Source of the DNA: Burkholderia sp. SRS-W-2-2016
GTDB lineage: Bacteria > Pseudomonadota > Gammaproteobacteria > Burkholderiales > Burkholderiaceae
NCBI RefSeq assembly: GCF_001931485.1
Contig: NZ_MSDV01000046.1
Location: 124,001-188,000, forward strand
Reading direction: 5' to 3'
Length of the DNA stretch: 64,000 nt
This document shows, piece after piece, positions 8,738-16,782 of the stretch (positions are counted from its first letter, which is position 1; each line of letters opens with the position of its first letter). The position numbers were made by a program, and so were the translations under genes. The notes under the pieces were generated by a model. That model did no database searches. It was not told the DNA's origin and was given only the letters and a program-made list of their open reading frames with translations.

Positions 8738-8766
8738 ACTGTATAAAAAAACAGTAGTTTTGGCAA
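8738..8766 (-). promoter_or_regulatory. recA promoter with LexA (SOS) box
   Basis: On the minus strand TTGCCA (8761-8766) and TACAGT (8738-8743) are spaced by 17 bases and form a sigma70-type promoter. The sequence CTGTATAAAAAAACAG (8739-8754 on the plus strand) fits the LexA consensus CTGT-N8-ACAG and overlaps the spacer and -10 element, so LexA binding would block transcription. Confidence 0.92.
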
Positions 8767-8889
8767 GCGGGATTGTCATGCGAACGCGCATTTTTGCTGT
8801 CGCGCCGCCCCAACTACTCACAATCATTGTTCGGAGACCGCTGCGCGCCGCGGCAAGCCCACGGTGCCGGCAAAGCCAGCTGGCGCATC

Positions 8890-9633
8890 ATGCGAATTCT
8901 GATAGCCGAAGACGACAGCATACTCGCGGACGGTCTGGTTCGATCACTCCGCCAATCGGCCTATGCGGTCGATCACGTGAAAAGCGGCGTGGAAGCCGAC
9001 ACCGCGTTGTCAATGCAGACGTTCGACCTGCTGATCCTCGATCTGGGCCTGCCGCGCATGTCCGGACTCGAAGTGCTGCGGCGTCTGCGCGCGCGCAATT
9101 CGAACCTGCCGGTGCTGATCCTGACCGCCGCCGACAGCGTCGACGAACGCGTGAAAGGTCTCGACCTCGGCGCCGACGACTACATGGCCAAACCGTTCGC
9201 GCTGAACGAACTCGAAGCGCGCGTGCGGGCGCTAACCCGGCGCGGCGCGGGCGGCGGCCCGACCGTCACGCGGCACGGTTCGCTGTCGTTCGATCAGGTC
9301 GGCCGGATCGCGTACGTGAACGAGCAGGTGATCGATCTGTCGGCACGCGAACTCGGTCTGCTCGAAGTACTGCTGCAACGAATCGGCCGGCTGGTCTCGA
9401 AGGAGCAGCTCGTCGACCATCTGTGCGAATGGGGCGAGGAAGTCAGCAACAACGCGATCGAGGTGTACGTGCACCGGCTGCGCAAGAAAATCGAGCCGAG
9501 CGGCGTGCGCATCATCACCGTGCGGGGGCTCGGCTACTGCCTCGAAAAGGCCGCGCCGGCCTCCCCCGCCGCCGAGCCTCCTGCCACGCCGCCCGCGTCC
9601 GCCGCGATGCCGGCGAGCCACCACTATAAGTAG
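8890..9633 (+). CDS. OmpR-family response regulator (TctD/QseB-like)
   Basis: The product is a 247-residue two-component response regulator. The receiver domain starts at the ATG (MRILIAEDDS) with the acidic pocket at Asp8-Asp9, the phosphoacceptor Asp51 in LLILDLGLPRMSG and the conserved switch lysine in DDYMAKPF. A winged-helix DNA-binding domain follows (SARELGLLEVLLQR, SNNAIEVYVHRLRKKI, IITVRGLGYCL). The last ~23 residues are an Ala/Pro tail. The histidine kinase gene starts 9 bases after its stop, so the two form one operon. The TctDE family controls tricarboxylate uptake in other bacteria, but no tctCBA genes are nearby and the signal is unknown. Confidence 0.93.
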   Translation: MRILIAEDDSILADGLVRSLRQSAYAVDHVKSGVEADTALSMQTFDLLILDLGLPRMSGLEVLRRLRARNSNLPVLILTAADSVDERVKGLDLGADDYMAKPFALNELEARVRALTRRGAGGGPTVTRHGSLSFDQVGRIAYVNEQVIDLSARELGLLEVLLQRIGRLVSKEQLVDHLCEWGEEVSNNAIEVYVHRLRKKIEPSGVRIITVRGLGYCLEKAAPASPAAEPPATPPASAAMPASHHYK

Positions 9634-9642
9634 AGGGCCGCG

Positions 9643-11181
9643 ATGTCCGCACGCGCAGATCGCGCCACGGCGCACGCGGCGGACCTCGACGAGGCGCGCG
9701 ACGCCCGCTACGCGAACCCGTTCGCCCCACCCGACGAAACCGAAGCCGCCGCCGAGGCGCGCCCCCGCTCGCTGTTCGGCGAGATTCTCGACTGGATGCT
9801 CGCGCCGCTGCTGTTGCTGTGGCCGATGAGCCTCGCGGTCACCTATCTGGTCGCCAAATCGATCGCCAACGGGCCGTTCGACCGCGCGCTCGAAACCGAT
9901 GCCTACGTGCTCGCGCGCCAGATCCATCCGGTCAACGGCGTCGCCGAGCTGACGCTGCCCGAGTCGACCCGCGACTTCCTGCGCGCGGACAACGTCGACA
10001 GCGTGTTTTTCCAGGTGCTCGGCACGCGCGGAGAGCTGGTCGCCGGCGAGCGCGACATGCCTCTGCCGCACGAGGAAGACCGGCCGCAGGCGGGGATCGT
10101 CGAATTTCGCGACGACGTGCTGCGCGGCAACGACATCCGCGTCGCGTATACGACCGTCGAGTTTCCGCAGACGCCCGGCGCGCAGCCGGTGCTGGTGCAG
10201 GTCGCCGAGACGCTCGACAAGCGCAGCGCGCTCGCCAACGACATCATCAAGGGCGTGATCCTGCCGCAGTTCGTGATCCTGCCGCTCGCGATCCTGCTGG
10301 TGTGGTTCGGCCTGTCGCGCGGGCTCGAGCCGCTGCACGCGCTGCAGGCGCACATCCGCGCGCGCCGCCCGGACGATCTGTCGCCGCTCGAAGCGCGCCG
10401 CGCGCCGCCGGAAATCGAGCCGCTGGTGACCTCATTCAACGACCTGCTCACGCGCCTCGAACAGAACATGGAGCTGCAGAAGCGCTTTATCGCCGACGCC
10501 GCGCATCAGATGAAAACTCCGCTCGCCGGCCTGCGCACCCAGGCCGAGCTGGCGCTGCGGCAGGATGCGTCGGCCGAGGTGCATCGCTCGCTCGAACAGA
10601 TCGCGACCAGTTCGGAACACGCGGCGCGGCTCGTCACGCAGTTGCTCGCGCTGGCCCGCGCGGAGAACCGCCGCTCCGGGCATATCTTCACGCCGGTCGA
10701 GCTCGGCGAACTCGCGCGCAACGCGGTGCGCGAGTGGGTGCAGCCGGCGCTCGCCAAGCAGATGGACCTCGGCTACGAAGCGCCCGACGAGCCGGTCGAA
10801 GTCGACGGCAATCCGGTGATGCTGCGCGAGATGCTCGCGAATCTGATCGACAACGCGATCCGCTACACGCCCGCGGGCGGCCGCATCACCGTGCGGGTGC
10901 GGCACGATGCGCCCGCGCGACTCGTGCATCTCGAAGTCGAGGACACCGGCCTCGGCATTCCGGTTGCGGAGCGCTCGCGGGTGGTCGAGCGCTTCTACCG
11001 GATTCTCGGCCGCGAAGGTGACGGCAGCGGACTGGGTCTCGCGATCGTGCGCGAGATCGCCGCGATGCACGGCGGCGAGCTGACGATCGACGACAACGTC
11101 TACCAGGAAGCGCCGCGGCTCGCCGGCACGCTGGTGCGCGTCAGTCTGCACCAGCTCGAACGGGGACGGGACTTACCCTAA
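9643..11181 (+). CDS. Sensor histidine kinase (TctE/QseC-like)
   Basis: This 512-residue inner-membrane kinase pairs with the response regulator just upstream. A cytoplasmic N-terminus of about 45 residues leads into a first membrane segment (LLLLWPMSLAVTYLVAKSI), a periplasmic sensor region with the TctE-type N-terminal domain (about residues 65-195), and a second membrane segment (VILPQFVILPLAILLVWF). A HAMP-like linker precedes the H-box, with phosphoacceptor His288 in ADAAHQMKTPLAGLRTQ. The ATPase domain shows the N-box (LIDNAIRYTP), the G1 box (EDTGLGIP) and the G2 box (GDGSGLGLAIV). The order and domain set argue for a functional two-component pair. Confidence 0.93.
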   Translation: MSARADRATAHAADLDEARDARYANPFAPPDETEAAAEARPRSLFGEILDWMLAPLLLLWPMSLAVTYLVAKSIANGPFDRALETDAYVLARQIHPVNGVAELTLPESTRDFLRADNVDSVFFQVLGTRGELVAGERDMPLPHEEDRPQAGIVEFRDDVLRGNDIRVAYTTVEFPQTPGAQPVLVQVAETLDKRSALANDIIKGVILPQFVILPLAILLVWFGLSRGLEPLHALQAHIRARRPDDLSPLEARRAPPEIEPLVTSFNDLLTRLEQNMELQKRFIADAAHQMKTPLAGLRTQAELALRQDASAEVHRSLEQIATSSEHAARLVTQLLALARAENRRSGHIFTPVELGELARNAVREWVQPALAKQMDLGYEAPDEPVEVDGNPVMLREMLANLIDNAIRYTPAGGRITVRVRHDAPARLVHLEVEDTGLGIPVAERSRVVERFYRILGREGDGSGLGLAIVREIAAMHGGELTIDDNVYQEAPRLAGTLVRVSLHQLERGRDLP

Positions 11182-11408
11182 CCCGGGCGGCTGTCAGTAA
11201 TTCAGGACAGACAATTTTGAGATGCTTCGAAGCACGTTGCAGCACGTTCGCGGCGAATTTCGAGAAATTGTCGACCGGTTCGGCGGCATAGCGAACTACC
11301 CTGGGTCGCGCCACCGCGTCAGAACGCCGTAAGTTTCCGCTCCAATAATCGGTTGCACGGGAACGCCTGGACCGGCGTCCGTGTGCATATCAATATTGGA
11401 GACGACAT
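11182..11408 (+). other. Intergenic region upstream of the MHS transporter
   Basis: This 227-base gap contains a CTGTC/GACAG inverted repeat (11191-11195 and 11206-11210) just after the kinase stop, the palindrome GCTTCGAAGC (11224-11233), and a GGAG ribosome site before the next ATG. No confident promoter or terminator is seen. Confidence 0.5.
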
Positions 11409-13067
11409 ATGGCTACCGTTGGCGGGCAAATCTCGCACGTGCCGATGACGCGCGATGAGAAGCGGGTGATCTTCGCATCGTCGCTGGGCACGGTTTTCGA
11501 GTGGTACGACTTTTATCTGGCCGGCTCGCTCGCGGCCTTCATCAGCAAAAGCTTCTTCTCCGGCGTGAACCCCACCGCGGGCTTCATCTTCACGCTGCTC
11601 AGCTTCGCCGCGGGCTTCGCGGTCCGGCCGTTCGGCGCGATCGTGTTCGGCCGGCTCGGCGACATGGTCGGGCGCAAGTACACGTTCCTGATCACGATCG
11701 TCATCATGGGTCTGTCGACGTTCCTCGTCGGCTTCCTGCCCGGCTATGCGACGATCGGCATCGCGGCGCCGGTGATCTTCATCGCGATGCGGCTGCTGCA
11801 GGGCCTCGCGCTCGGCGGCGAGTACGGCGGCGCCGCGACCTACGTGGCCGAACACGCGCCGGCGGGACGCCGCGGCTTCTACACCGCGTGGATCCAGACC
11901 ACCGCGACGCTCGGCCTGTTCCTGTCGCTGCTGGTGATTCTCGGCGTGCGCACGGCGATGGGCGAAGACGCGTTCGGCGCATGGGGCTGGCGCATTCCGT
12001 TTATCGTGTCGATCCTGCTGCTGGCGGTGTCGGTGTGGATTCGTCTGCAACTGCATGAATCGCCGGTGTTCGAGCGTATCAAGGCCGAGGGCAAGACCTC
12101 GAAGGCGCCGCTGTCCGAAGCGTTCGGCCAGTGGAAGAACCTGAAGGTCGTGATTCTCGCGCTGATCGGCCTGACCGCCGGCCAGGCCGTGGTCTGGTAC
12201 ACGGGCCAGTTCTACACGCTGTTCTTCCTGACGCAGACGCTGAAGGTCGACGGCGCGAGCTCCAACATCATGATCGCGCTCGCGCTGCTGATCGGCACGC
12301 CGTTCTTCCTGTTCTTCGGCTCGCTGTCGGACCGGATCGGCCGCAAGCCGATCATCATGGCCGGCCTGCTGATCGCCGCGCTGACCTACTTCCCGCTGTT
12401 CAAGGCGCTCACGCACTACACGAACCCGGCGCTCGAAGCGGCAACCGCCAAGTCGCCGATCGTCGTGATCGCCGATCCGGCCGAGTGCTCGTTCCAGTTC
12501 AACCCGGTGGGCACCGCGAAGTTCACGAGCTCGTGCGATATCGCGAAGGGCGCGCTGTCGCGTGCCGGCCTGAACTATGACAACGTCGCGGCGCCGGCGG
12601 GCACGATGGCGCAGATTCGCGTCGGCGACACGGTGGTCAACACGTTCGACGGCCGCGCCGCCGATGCGAAGGAGCAGGGCAAGAAGTTCGAGGCGACGCT
12701 GGCCGCGACGCTGAAGGCCGCCGGCTACCCGCCGAAGGCCGATCCGGCGCAGATCAACTGGCCGATGACGATCGTGGTCCTGACGATCCTCGTGATCTAC
12801 GTGACGATGGTCTATGGTCCGATCGCGGCGATGCTGGTCGAGATGTTCCCGACGCGGATCCGCTATACGTCGATGTCGCTGCCGTATCACATCGGCAACG
12901 GCTGGTTCGGCGGCTTCCTGCCGGCGACCGCGTTCGCGATCGTCGCAACGAAGGGCAACATCTACTCGGGGCTGTGGTATCCGATCGTGATCGCGCTGGT
13001 AACCTTCGTGATCGGCATGCTGTTCGTGCGGGAGACCAAGGACTCGGACATCTACGCGCAGGACTGA
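11409..13067 (+). CDS. MFS transporter, metabolite:H+ symporter (MHS) family
   Basis: The 552-residue product is a 12-helix major facilitator of the MHS (ShiA/ProP-like) family. It has the family start FEWYDFYLAGSLA, the loop 2-3 motif (GRLGDMVGRKYTF), the helix 4-5 motif (RLLQGLALGGEYGGAA) and the repeated signature in the second half (GSLSDRIGRKPI). Unlike most MHS proteins, usually about 430-450 residues, it carries an extra segment of about 110 residues (roughly 337-455) between late membrane helices, which contains Cys360 and Cys376. A GGAG site lies before the ATG. The substrate is not known; organic acids or shikimate-like compounds are typical for the family. Confidence 0.88.
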   Translation: MATVGGQISHVPMTRDEKRVIFASSLGTVFEWYDFYLAGSLAAFISKSFFSGVNPTAGFIFTLLSFAAGFAVRPFGAIVFGRLGDMVGRKYTFLITIVIMGLSTFLVGFLPGYATIGIAAPVIFIAMRLLQGLALGGEYGGAATYVAEHAPAGRRGFYTAWIQTTATLGLFLSLLVILGVRTAMGEDAFGAWGWRIPFIVSILLLAVSVWIRLQLHESPVFERIKAEGKTSKAPLSEAFGQWKNLKVVILALIGLTAGQAVVWYTGQFYTLFFLTQTLKVDGASSNIMIALALLIGTPFFLFFGSLSDRIGRKPIIMAGLLIAALTYFPLFKALTHYTNPALEAATAKSPIVVIADPAECSFQFNPVGTAKFTSSCDIAKGALSRAGLNYDNVAAPAGTMAQIRVGDTVVNTFDGRAADAKEQGKKFEATLAATLKAAGYPPKADPAQINWPMTIVVLTILVIYVTMVYGPIAAMLVEMFPTRIRYTSMSLPYHIGNGWFGGFLPATAFAIVATKGNIYSGLWYPIVIALVTFVIGMLFVRETKDSDIYAQD

Positions 13068-13112
13068 AACGCGGGCTGACCGAGGTGTCTTAAAAAAGAT
13101 GTGCGACGGGGG

Positions 13113-13141
13113 TTGACAGCCCCCATCTTCACCAGCATAAT
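13113..13141 (+). promoter_or_regulatory. Promoter of tRNA-Met
   Basis: TTGACA (13113-13118) and CATAAT (13136-13141) are 17 bases apart, a near-consensus sigma70 promoter that would start transcription a few bases before the tRNA. Confidence 0.85.
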
Positions 13142-13153
13142 CTCGCTTCTTTC

Positions 13154-13230
<77 letters not shown>

Positions 13231-13238
13231 GCATCAAG

Positions 13239-13280
13239 AAAAAGCCGCTGTCTCACAAGGACAGCGGCTTTTTTGTTTTT
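13239..13280 (+). terminator. Rho-independent terminator after tRNA-Met
   Basis: AAAAAGCCGCTGTC pairs with GACAGCGGCTTTTTT around a short loop, ending in a T-run. It lies 9 bases after the tRNA. Confidence 0.92.
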
Positions 13281-13314
13281 GCTCGCAGAAACGTAACTTC
13301 AAGGAGGTTCCCTG

Positions 13315-13659
13315 ATGACGTTCCGCACCGCCGCGTTCGCCGCCACCGCTGCTGCGATCACGCTTGCCGGCACGACCGCCCTCACCGCTCAGGCCCAAAC
13401 CCCGACCACCTCCAACGATCAGTGGCGCGCCGCCTCGACCACCCTCGCGACGCTGCTGCAGGACGGCTACAAGATCGTTGCTGTGGTGAACAACGGTGCG
13501 CACGGCAACGCCGCTCCCGCCGACACGATCTTCGTGCAGCGCGATCAAAGCGCGTTCAAATGCATCGACCCGCAGCAGCCCGATCCGAAAGCCAAAGCGC
13601 CGGCCTGTTACGAACTGGTGCCGCCGGGTGGCGCCGCACCGGCCTCGGAATCGAAGTAA
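13315..13659 (+). CDS. Small secreted/periplasmic hypothetical protein
   Basis: The 114-residue product is not recognised. It has a clear Sec signal peptide (MTFRTAAFAATAAAITLAGT then TALTAQAQ, cleavage probably near residue 27). The mature part starts with a short helical segment (QWRAASTTLATLLQDGYKIV), has a probable disulfide pair in the second half (CIDP and ACYEL) and ends in a Pro/Ala tail. A very strong ribosome site (AAGGAGG) precedes the ATG. It stands alone between the tRNA terminator and the convergent MarR gene. The length, signal peptide and paired cysteines suggest a small periplasmic protein. Confidence 0.8.
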   Translation: MTFRTAAFAATAAAITLAGTTALTAQAQTPTTSNDQWRAASTTLATLLQDGYKIVAVVNNGAHGNAAPADTIFVQRDQSAFKCIDPQQPDPKAKAPACYELVPPGGAAPASESK

Positions 13660-13687
13660 CGACCCGCAATCGAAGTAACGCGCCGCG

Positions 13688-14131
13688 TCAGCGATCCACC
13701 AGCCGGCTCAAATTCCCCCGCACCCGCTGCAGCATCGCGATCAACTGCGCGACCTCTTCATCGCTAAACCCGCTCAGCGCTTCGAACGCGACTTCGTCGC
13801 CGACCTTGCGCGCCTTGCCGAGCGTACGCTCCGCCTTCTCCGTCATCCGCACCTGGCGTTCGCGCCGGTCCTGCGGATTGGCGGTCCGTTCGATCCAGCC
13901 GCCCTCCTCCATCCGGTCGAGCAGCCGCCCCGCCGAGATCGGCGCGACTTCCAGCAGATCCGCGAGTCGCGCCTGATTGATGTCGCCGTAATGGCTGAGG
14001 TACGCGAGCACGCGGCACTGCGCGCGCGTCAGATCGACCGACGACTTCGCGAGATCGTCGAAACGCTTGCCCGACAGCCGGCCGACGTCGGAAATCAGGA
14101 AGCCGAAGCGTTCTTCGAATTGGGTTTTCAT
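13688..14131 (-). CDS. MarR-family transcriptional regulator
   Basis: The 147-residue product is a MarR-type winged-helix regulator. The central helix-turn-helix region (INQARLADLLEVAPISAGRLLDRMEEGGWI) and the wing (RTANPQDRRERQVRMTEKAE) are typical, and N- and C-terminal helices form the dimer interface. It is divergent from a DHA2 efflux pump gene, with a long nested palindrome between them, which is the usual layout for a repressor that controls both genes and is released by a pump substrate. The inducer cannot be predicted. Confidence 0.93.
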   Translation of the reverse strand: MKTQFEERFGFLISDVGRLSGKRFDDLAKSSVDLTRAQCRVLAYLSHYGDINQARLADLLEVAPISAGRLLDRMEEGGWIERTANPQDRRERQVRMTEKAERTLGKARKVGDEVAFEALSGFSDEEVAQLIAMLQRVRGNLSRLVDR

Positions 14132-14232
14132 GCGCCGGATTATACGGAAGCACTTCGCGGAAGCACTCCGGCCTTCAACTCCACCGCACCGGCCTTAAAA
14201 CCTCCGCACAACCCCCGATAGCGGAAACCCGT

Positions 14233-14270
14233 ATCGTCGATATACTAAGCATGCTTACTATATCGACGAT
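14233..14270. promoter_or_regulatory. Nested palindrome between marR-type and efflux genes (probable operator)
   Basis: The outer arms ATCGTCGATATA (14233-14244) and TATATCGACGAT (14259-14270) are a perfect 12-bp inverted repeat. Between them the 12-bp sequence TAAGCATGCTTA (14246-14257) is itself a perfect palindrome, with one C on each side. It ends 12 bases before the efflux pump ATG, so a bound MarR dimer could block both transcription and access to the start. Confidence 0.85.
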
Positions 14271-14282
14271 CCCCCGCCCTTC

Positions 14283-15821
14283 ATGTCCTCCGCCTCCACG
14301 CCGGCCAGCGCAGCCACACCGCTCAACCGGCCGATGATCACGATCTCGATCATGCTCGCGACGCTGATCCAGACGCTCGACAGCACGATCGCCAACGTCG
14401 CGCTGCCGCACATGCAAGGCACGCTGTCCGCGTCGCAGGACGAAATCACCTGGGTGCTGACCTCCTACATCGTCGCCGCCGCGATCGCCACGCCGCTGAC
14501 CGGCTGGCTGTCGGACCGGCTCAGCGTGAAGCGGCTGCTGATCATCGCGATCGGCGGCTTCACGGTGGCGTCGGCGTTGTGCGGTTTATCGGAGACGCTT
14601 ACCCAGATCGTCGCGTCGCGGCTGCTGCAGGGGATCTTCGGCGCATCGCTGGTGCCGCTGTCGCAATCGATCCTGCTCGACATCAATCCGCGCGAGAAGC
14701 AAGGCCAGGCGATGGCCGTGTGGGGGATGGGCGTGATGGTCGGCCCGATCCTCGGCCCGACGCTCGGCGGCTGGCTCACCGACAGCTACAACTGGCGCTG
14801 GGTGTTCTTCATCAACGTGCCGATCGGCGCGTTCGCGCTGTTCGGCGTCGCGACCTTCCTGCCGACCCGCGAGCCGAAACACGACGTGAAGTTCGACGCG
14901 TTCGGCTTCATCTCGCTCGGTCTCGCGATCGGCGCGTTGCAGGCGATGCTCGATCGCGGCGAGCAGCTCGACTGGTTTTCATCGAACGAGATCGTGATTC
15001 AGGCGCTCGTCGCGGCGATCAGCTTCGCGTTCTTCCTCGTGCACACCGCGACGATCGGCAAGAATTCGTTCTTCAAATACCAGTTGCTGAAAGACCCGAA
15101 CTTCGCGACCGGCACCTTCTTCATCTTCGTGATCGGCGCGGTCATGTATGCGACCCGCGCGCTGCTGCCGCCGATGCTGCAAAACCTGATGGGCTATCCG
15201 GTCGCCACGACCGGCCTTGTCACCGCGCCGAGCGGCGCCGGCACGATGGTCGCGATGCTGATCGCCGGGCGGCTGTTGAAGCGCGTCGATGCGCGGCTGC
15301 TGTTGCTGGCCGGCTTCCTGATTTCGGCGTTCTCGCTGTGGCAGATGATGCATTACACGATCGTGCTGTCGGCGGCGGACATCGTGTGGCCCGGCGTGAT
15401 TCAGGGCTTCGGGCTCGGTCTGGTGTTCGTGCCGCTGTCCGCGCTGACCTTCTCGACGCTCGCGCCCGAACTGCGCGCGGACGGCACCGCGACGTACAGC
15501 CTGATGCGCAATATCGGCAGCAGTATCGGTATTTCGATCGTGCAGACGCTGATGACGCGCAACACGCAGATCTCGCACGCGGACCTCGCGGCAAACATCA
15601 CCCCGTTCAATCCGGCGTTCCAGCCGATGCTCGCCAGCGGCTCGACCTACGACCTCGCGGCGCTGAATGCGTCGATCACGCAGCAGGCCTCGATGGTCGC
15701 GTATCTGAACGACTTCAAGCTGATGTTTCTGGCGACTCTGCTGGTGATTCCGCTGCTGCTGTTGATCCGGCCGTCGCGCAAATCGGCGGATTCGTCGGTC
15801 GCGCACGCGGCGATGGATTGA
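14283..15821 (+). CDS. DHA2-family (EmrB/QacA-type) drug efflux MFS transporter
   Basis: The 512-residue product is a 14-helix drug:H+ antiporter. It carries the family motifs: TLIQTLDSTIANVALPHMQG in the first helix, WLSDRLSVKRLL in loop 2-3, LQGIFGASLVPLSQ in helix 4 and GPILGPTLGGWLTD (motif C of exporters) in helix 5. Pumps of this type usually work with a membrane-fusion partner of the EmrA type, but none is adjacent. No clear Shine-Dalgarno site lies between the operator palindrome and the ATG. Its control by the divergent MarR gene is inferred from the arrangement. Confidence 0.93.
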   Translation: MSSASTPASAATPLNRPMITISIMLATLIQTLDSTIANVALPHMQGTLSASQDEITWVLTSYIVAAAIATPLTGWLSDRLSVKRLLIIAIGGFTVASALCGLSETLTQIVASRLLQGIFGASLVPLSQSILLDINPREKQGQAMAVWGMGVMVGPILGPTLGGWLTDSYNWRWVFFINVPIGAFALFGVATFLPTREPKHDVKFDAFGFISLGLAIGALQAMLDRGEQLDWFSSNEIVIQALVAAISFAFFLVHTATIGKNSFFKYQLLKDPNFATGTFFIFVIGAVMYATRALLPPMLQNLMGYPVATTGLVTAPSGAGTMVAMLIAGRLLKRVDARLLLLAGFLISAFSLWQMMHYTIVLSAADIVWPGVIQGFGLGLVFVPLSALTFSTLAPELRADGTATYSLMRNIGSSIGISIVQTLMTRNTQISHADLAANITPFNPAFQPMLASGSTYDLAALNASITQQASMVAYLNDFKLMFLATLLVIPLLLLIRPSRKSADSSVAHAAMD

Positions 15822-15872
15822 GCGCGCGGGCGCGTCAACTCGGCGCGCCGCGCCGGTTCGCCGCTGCCCAGG

Positions 15873-16550
15873 CTACCCCTCGATCCGCCCGCGCGTCACT
15901 CCGAGCAACGACGCCATCGCCGCATACGCGGCGTCGGCGTCGCGCGCGCTGATCGCGTCGAACACCGCGGTATGTTCGGCCAGCGATGCATTGAACACAT
16001 CCGCGCGCTTCGCGTTGAGCCTCAATTGCGCCTCCAGCGTGCGCTCGATCAGCGCGCCGAGCGGAATCAGCAATTCGTTGCTGCACGCGCTCAGCACGCT
16101 CAGATGAAACTGCAGATCGGCGCGCACCCATTCATCGACATTGCGCGCCGCCACCATCGACGCATGCGCGGCCGTCAGCGCGCACAGCGTCTCCTCGGTG
16201 TACGCATCGGCCGCGAGACTGGCCGCATACGGCTCGATCATCTCGCGCATTTCCTGCAGCTTCAGCGCGAAGCCGACCGGCTCGGCGACCCGCGAGTACC
16301 AGTCGAGCAGATCGGCATCGAGCAGATTCCACGCGGACTTGCGCCGCACCCGCGTGCCGACGCGCGGCCGCGATTCGATCAAACCCTTCGACGTCAGCGT
16401 ACGCAGCGCCTCGCGCAGCACCGTGCGGCTCACGCCATAGCTCTCCATCAACTCGGCTTCGCGCGGCAGGATCGATTCCGGCGCGTAATCGCCGCGCAGA
16501 ATCGCGGTCGCGAGCAGTTGGGCGACTCGCCCATGCAGATCGTGCTGAAT
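15873..16550 (-). CDS. dgoR: GntR/FadR-family regulator, probable D-galactonate repressor (DgoR-like)
   Basis: The product is a FadR-subfamily GntR regulator. The N-terminal winged helix (HGRVAQLLATAILRGDYAPE, then SRTVLREALRTLTSKGLI) is followed by a helical effector domain (FCD) with the metal/ligand residues in ADLQFHLSVLSACSN and LAEHTAVFDAI. It diverges from a galactonate dehydratase gene, so it is probably DgoR. The start is unclear: no ATG exists before residue 65 of the open frame. A TTG at 16640 would give 255 residues with no ribosome site, whereas an ATT codon at 16550, right after GGAGAGAACC, gives the N-terminus expected for the family (225 residues). The ATT start is used here with caution. 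Confidence 0.85.
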   Translation of the reverse strand: MQHDLHGRVAQLLATAILRGDYAPESILPREAELMESYGVSRTVLREALRTLTSKGLIESRPRVGTRVRRKSAWNLLDADLLDWYSRVAEPVGFALKLQEMREMIEPYAASLAADAYTEETLCALTAAHASMVAARNVDEWVRADLQFHLSVLSACSNELLIPLGALIERTLEAQLRLNAKRADVFNASLAEHTAVFDAISARDADAAYAAMASLLGVTRGRIEG

Positions 16551-16644
16551 GGTTCTCTCCGGCGGGTAAGGGTGGCTATGGGGGGTGTCGGCGGGTTCGC
16601 AAAAGGGGCAGCGACCGCCGCCCTGGTCACTATGTGGCAAATAA

Positions 16645-16658
16645 TACTATTAATAGTA
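16645..16658. promoter_or_regulatory. Palindromic operator between the DgoR-like and DgoD genes
   Basis: TACTATTAATAGTA is a perfect 14-bp palindrome in an AT-rich patch of the divergent promoter region. It is a good candidate for the site bound by the GntR-family regulator encoded alongside. Confidence 0.75.
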
Positions 16659-16782
16659 CTTTAAAGCCCTTTTGTTGTAGCATGTAAATCCCGAATTTTT
16701 CGCAGGCGCGCACGCCTGCTTCGCACGGATTCCGGAGCGGCCTCGAAAGCGCCAGTTCCGCCCTACCCAGGAGACGCACACC

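Noticed and set aside
8890..11181. Complete tctCBA-tctDE tricarboxylate uptake system
   Set aside because: The two-component pair resembles TctDE but no tctCBA transporter genes are next to it, so the signal cannot be assigned.
14283..15821. Complete EmrAB-type tripartite pump
   Set aside because: Only the inner-membrane DHA2 protein is present; no membrane-fusion or outer-membrane partner is adjacent.
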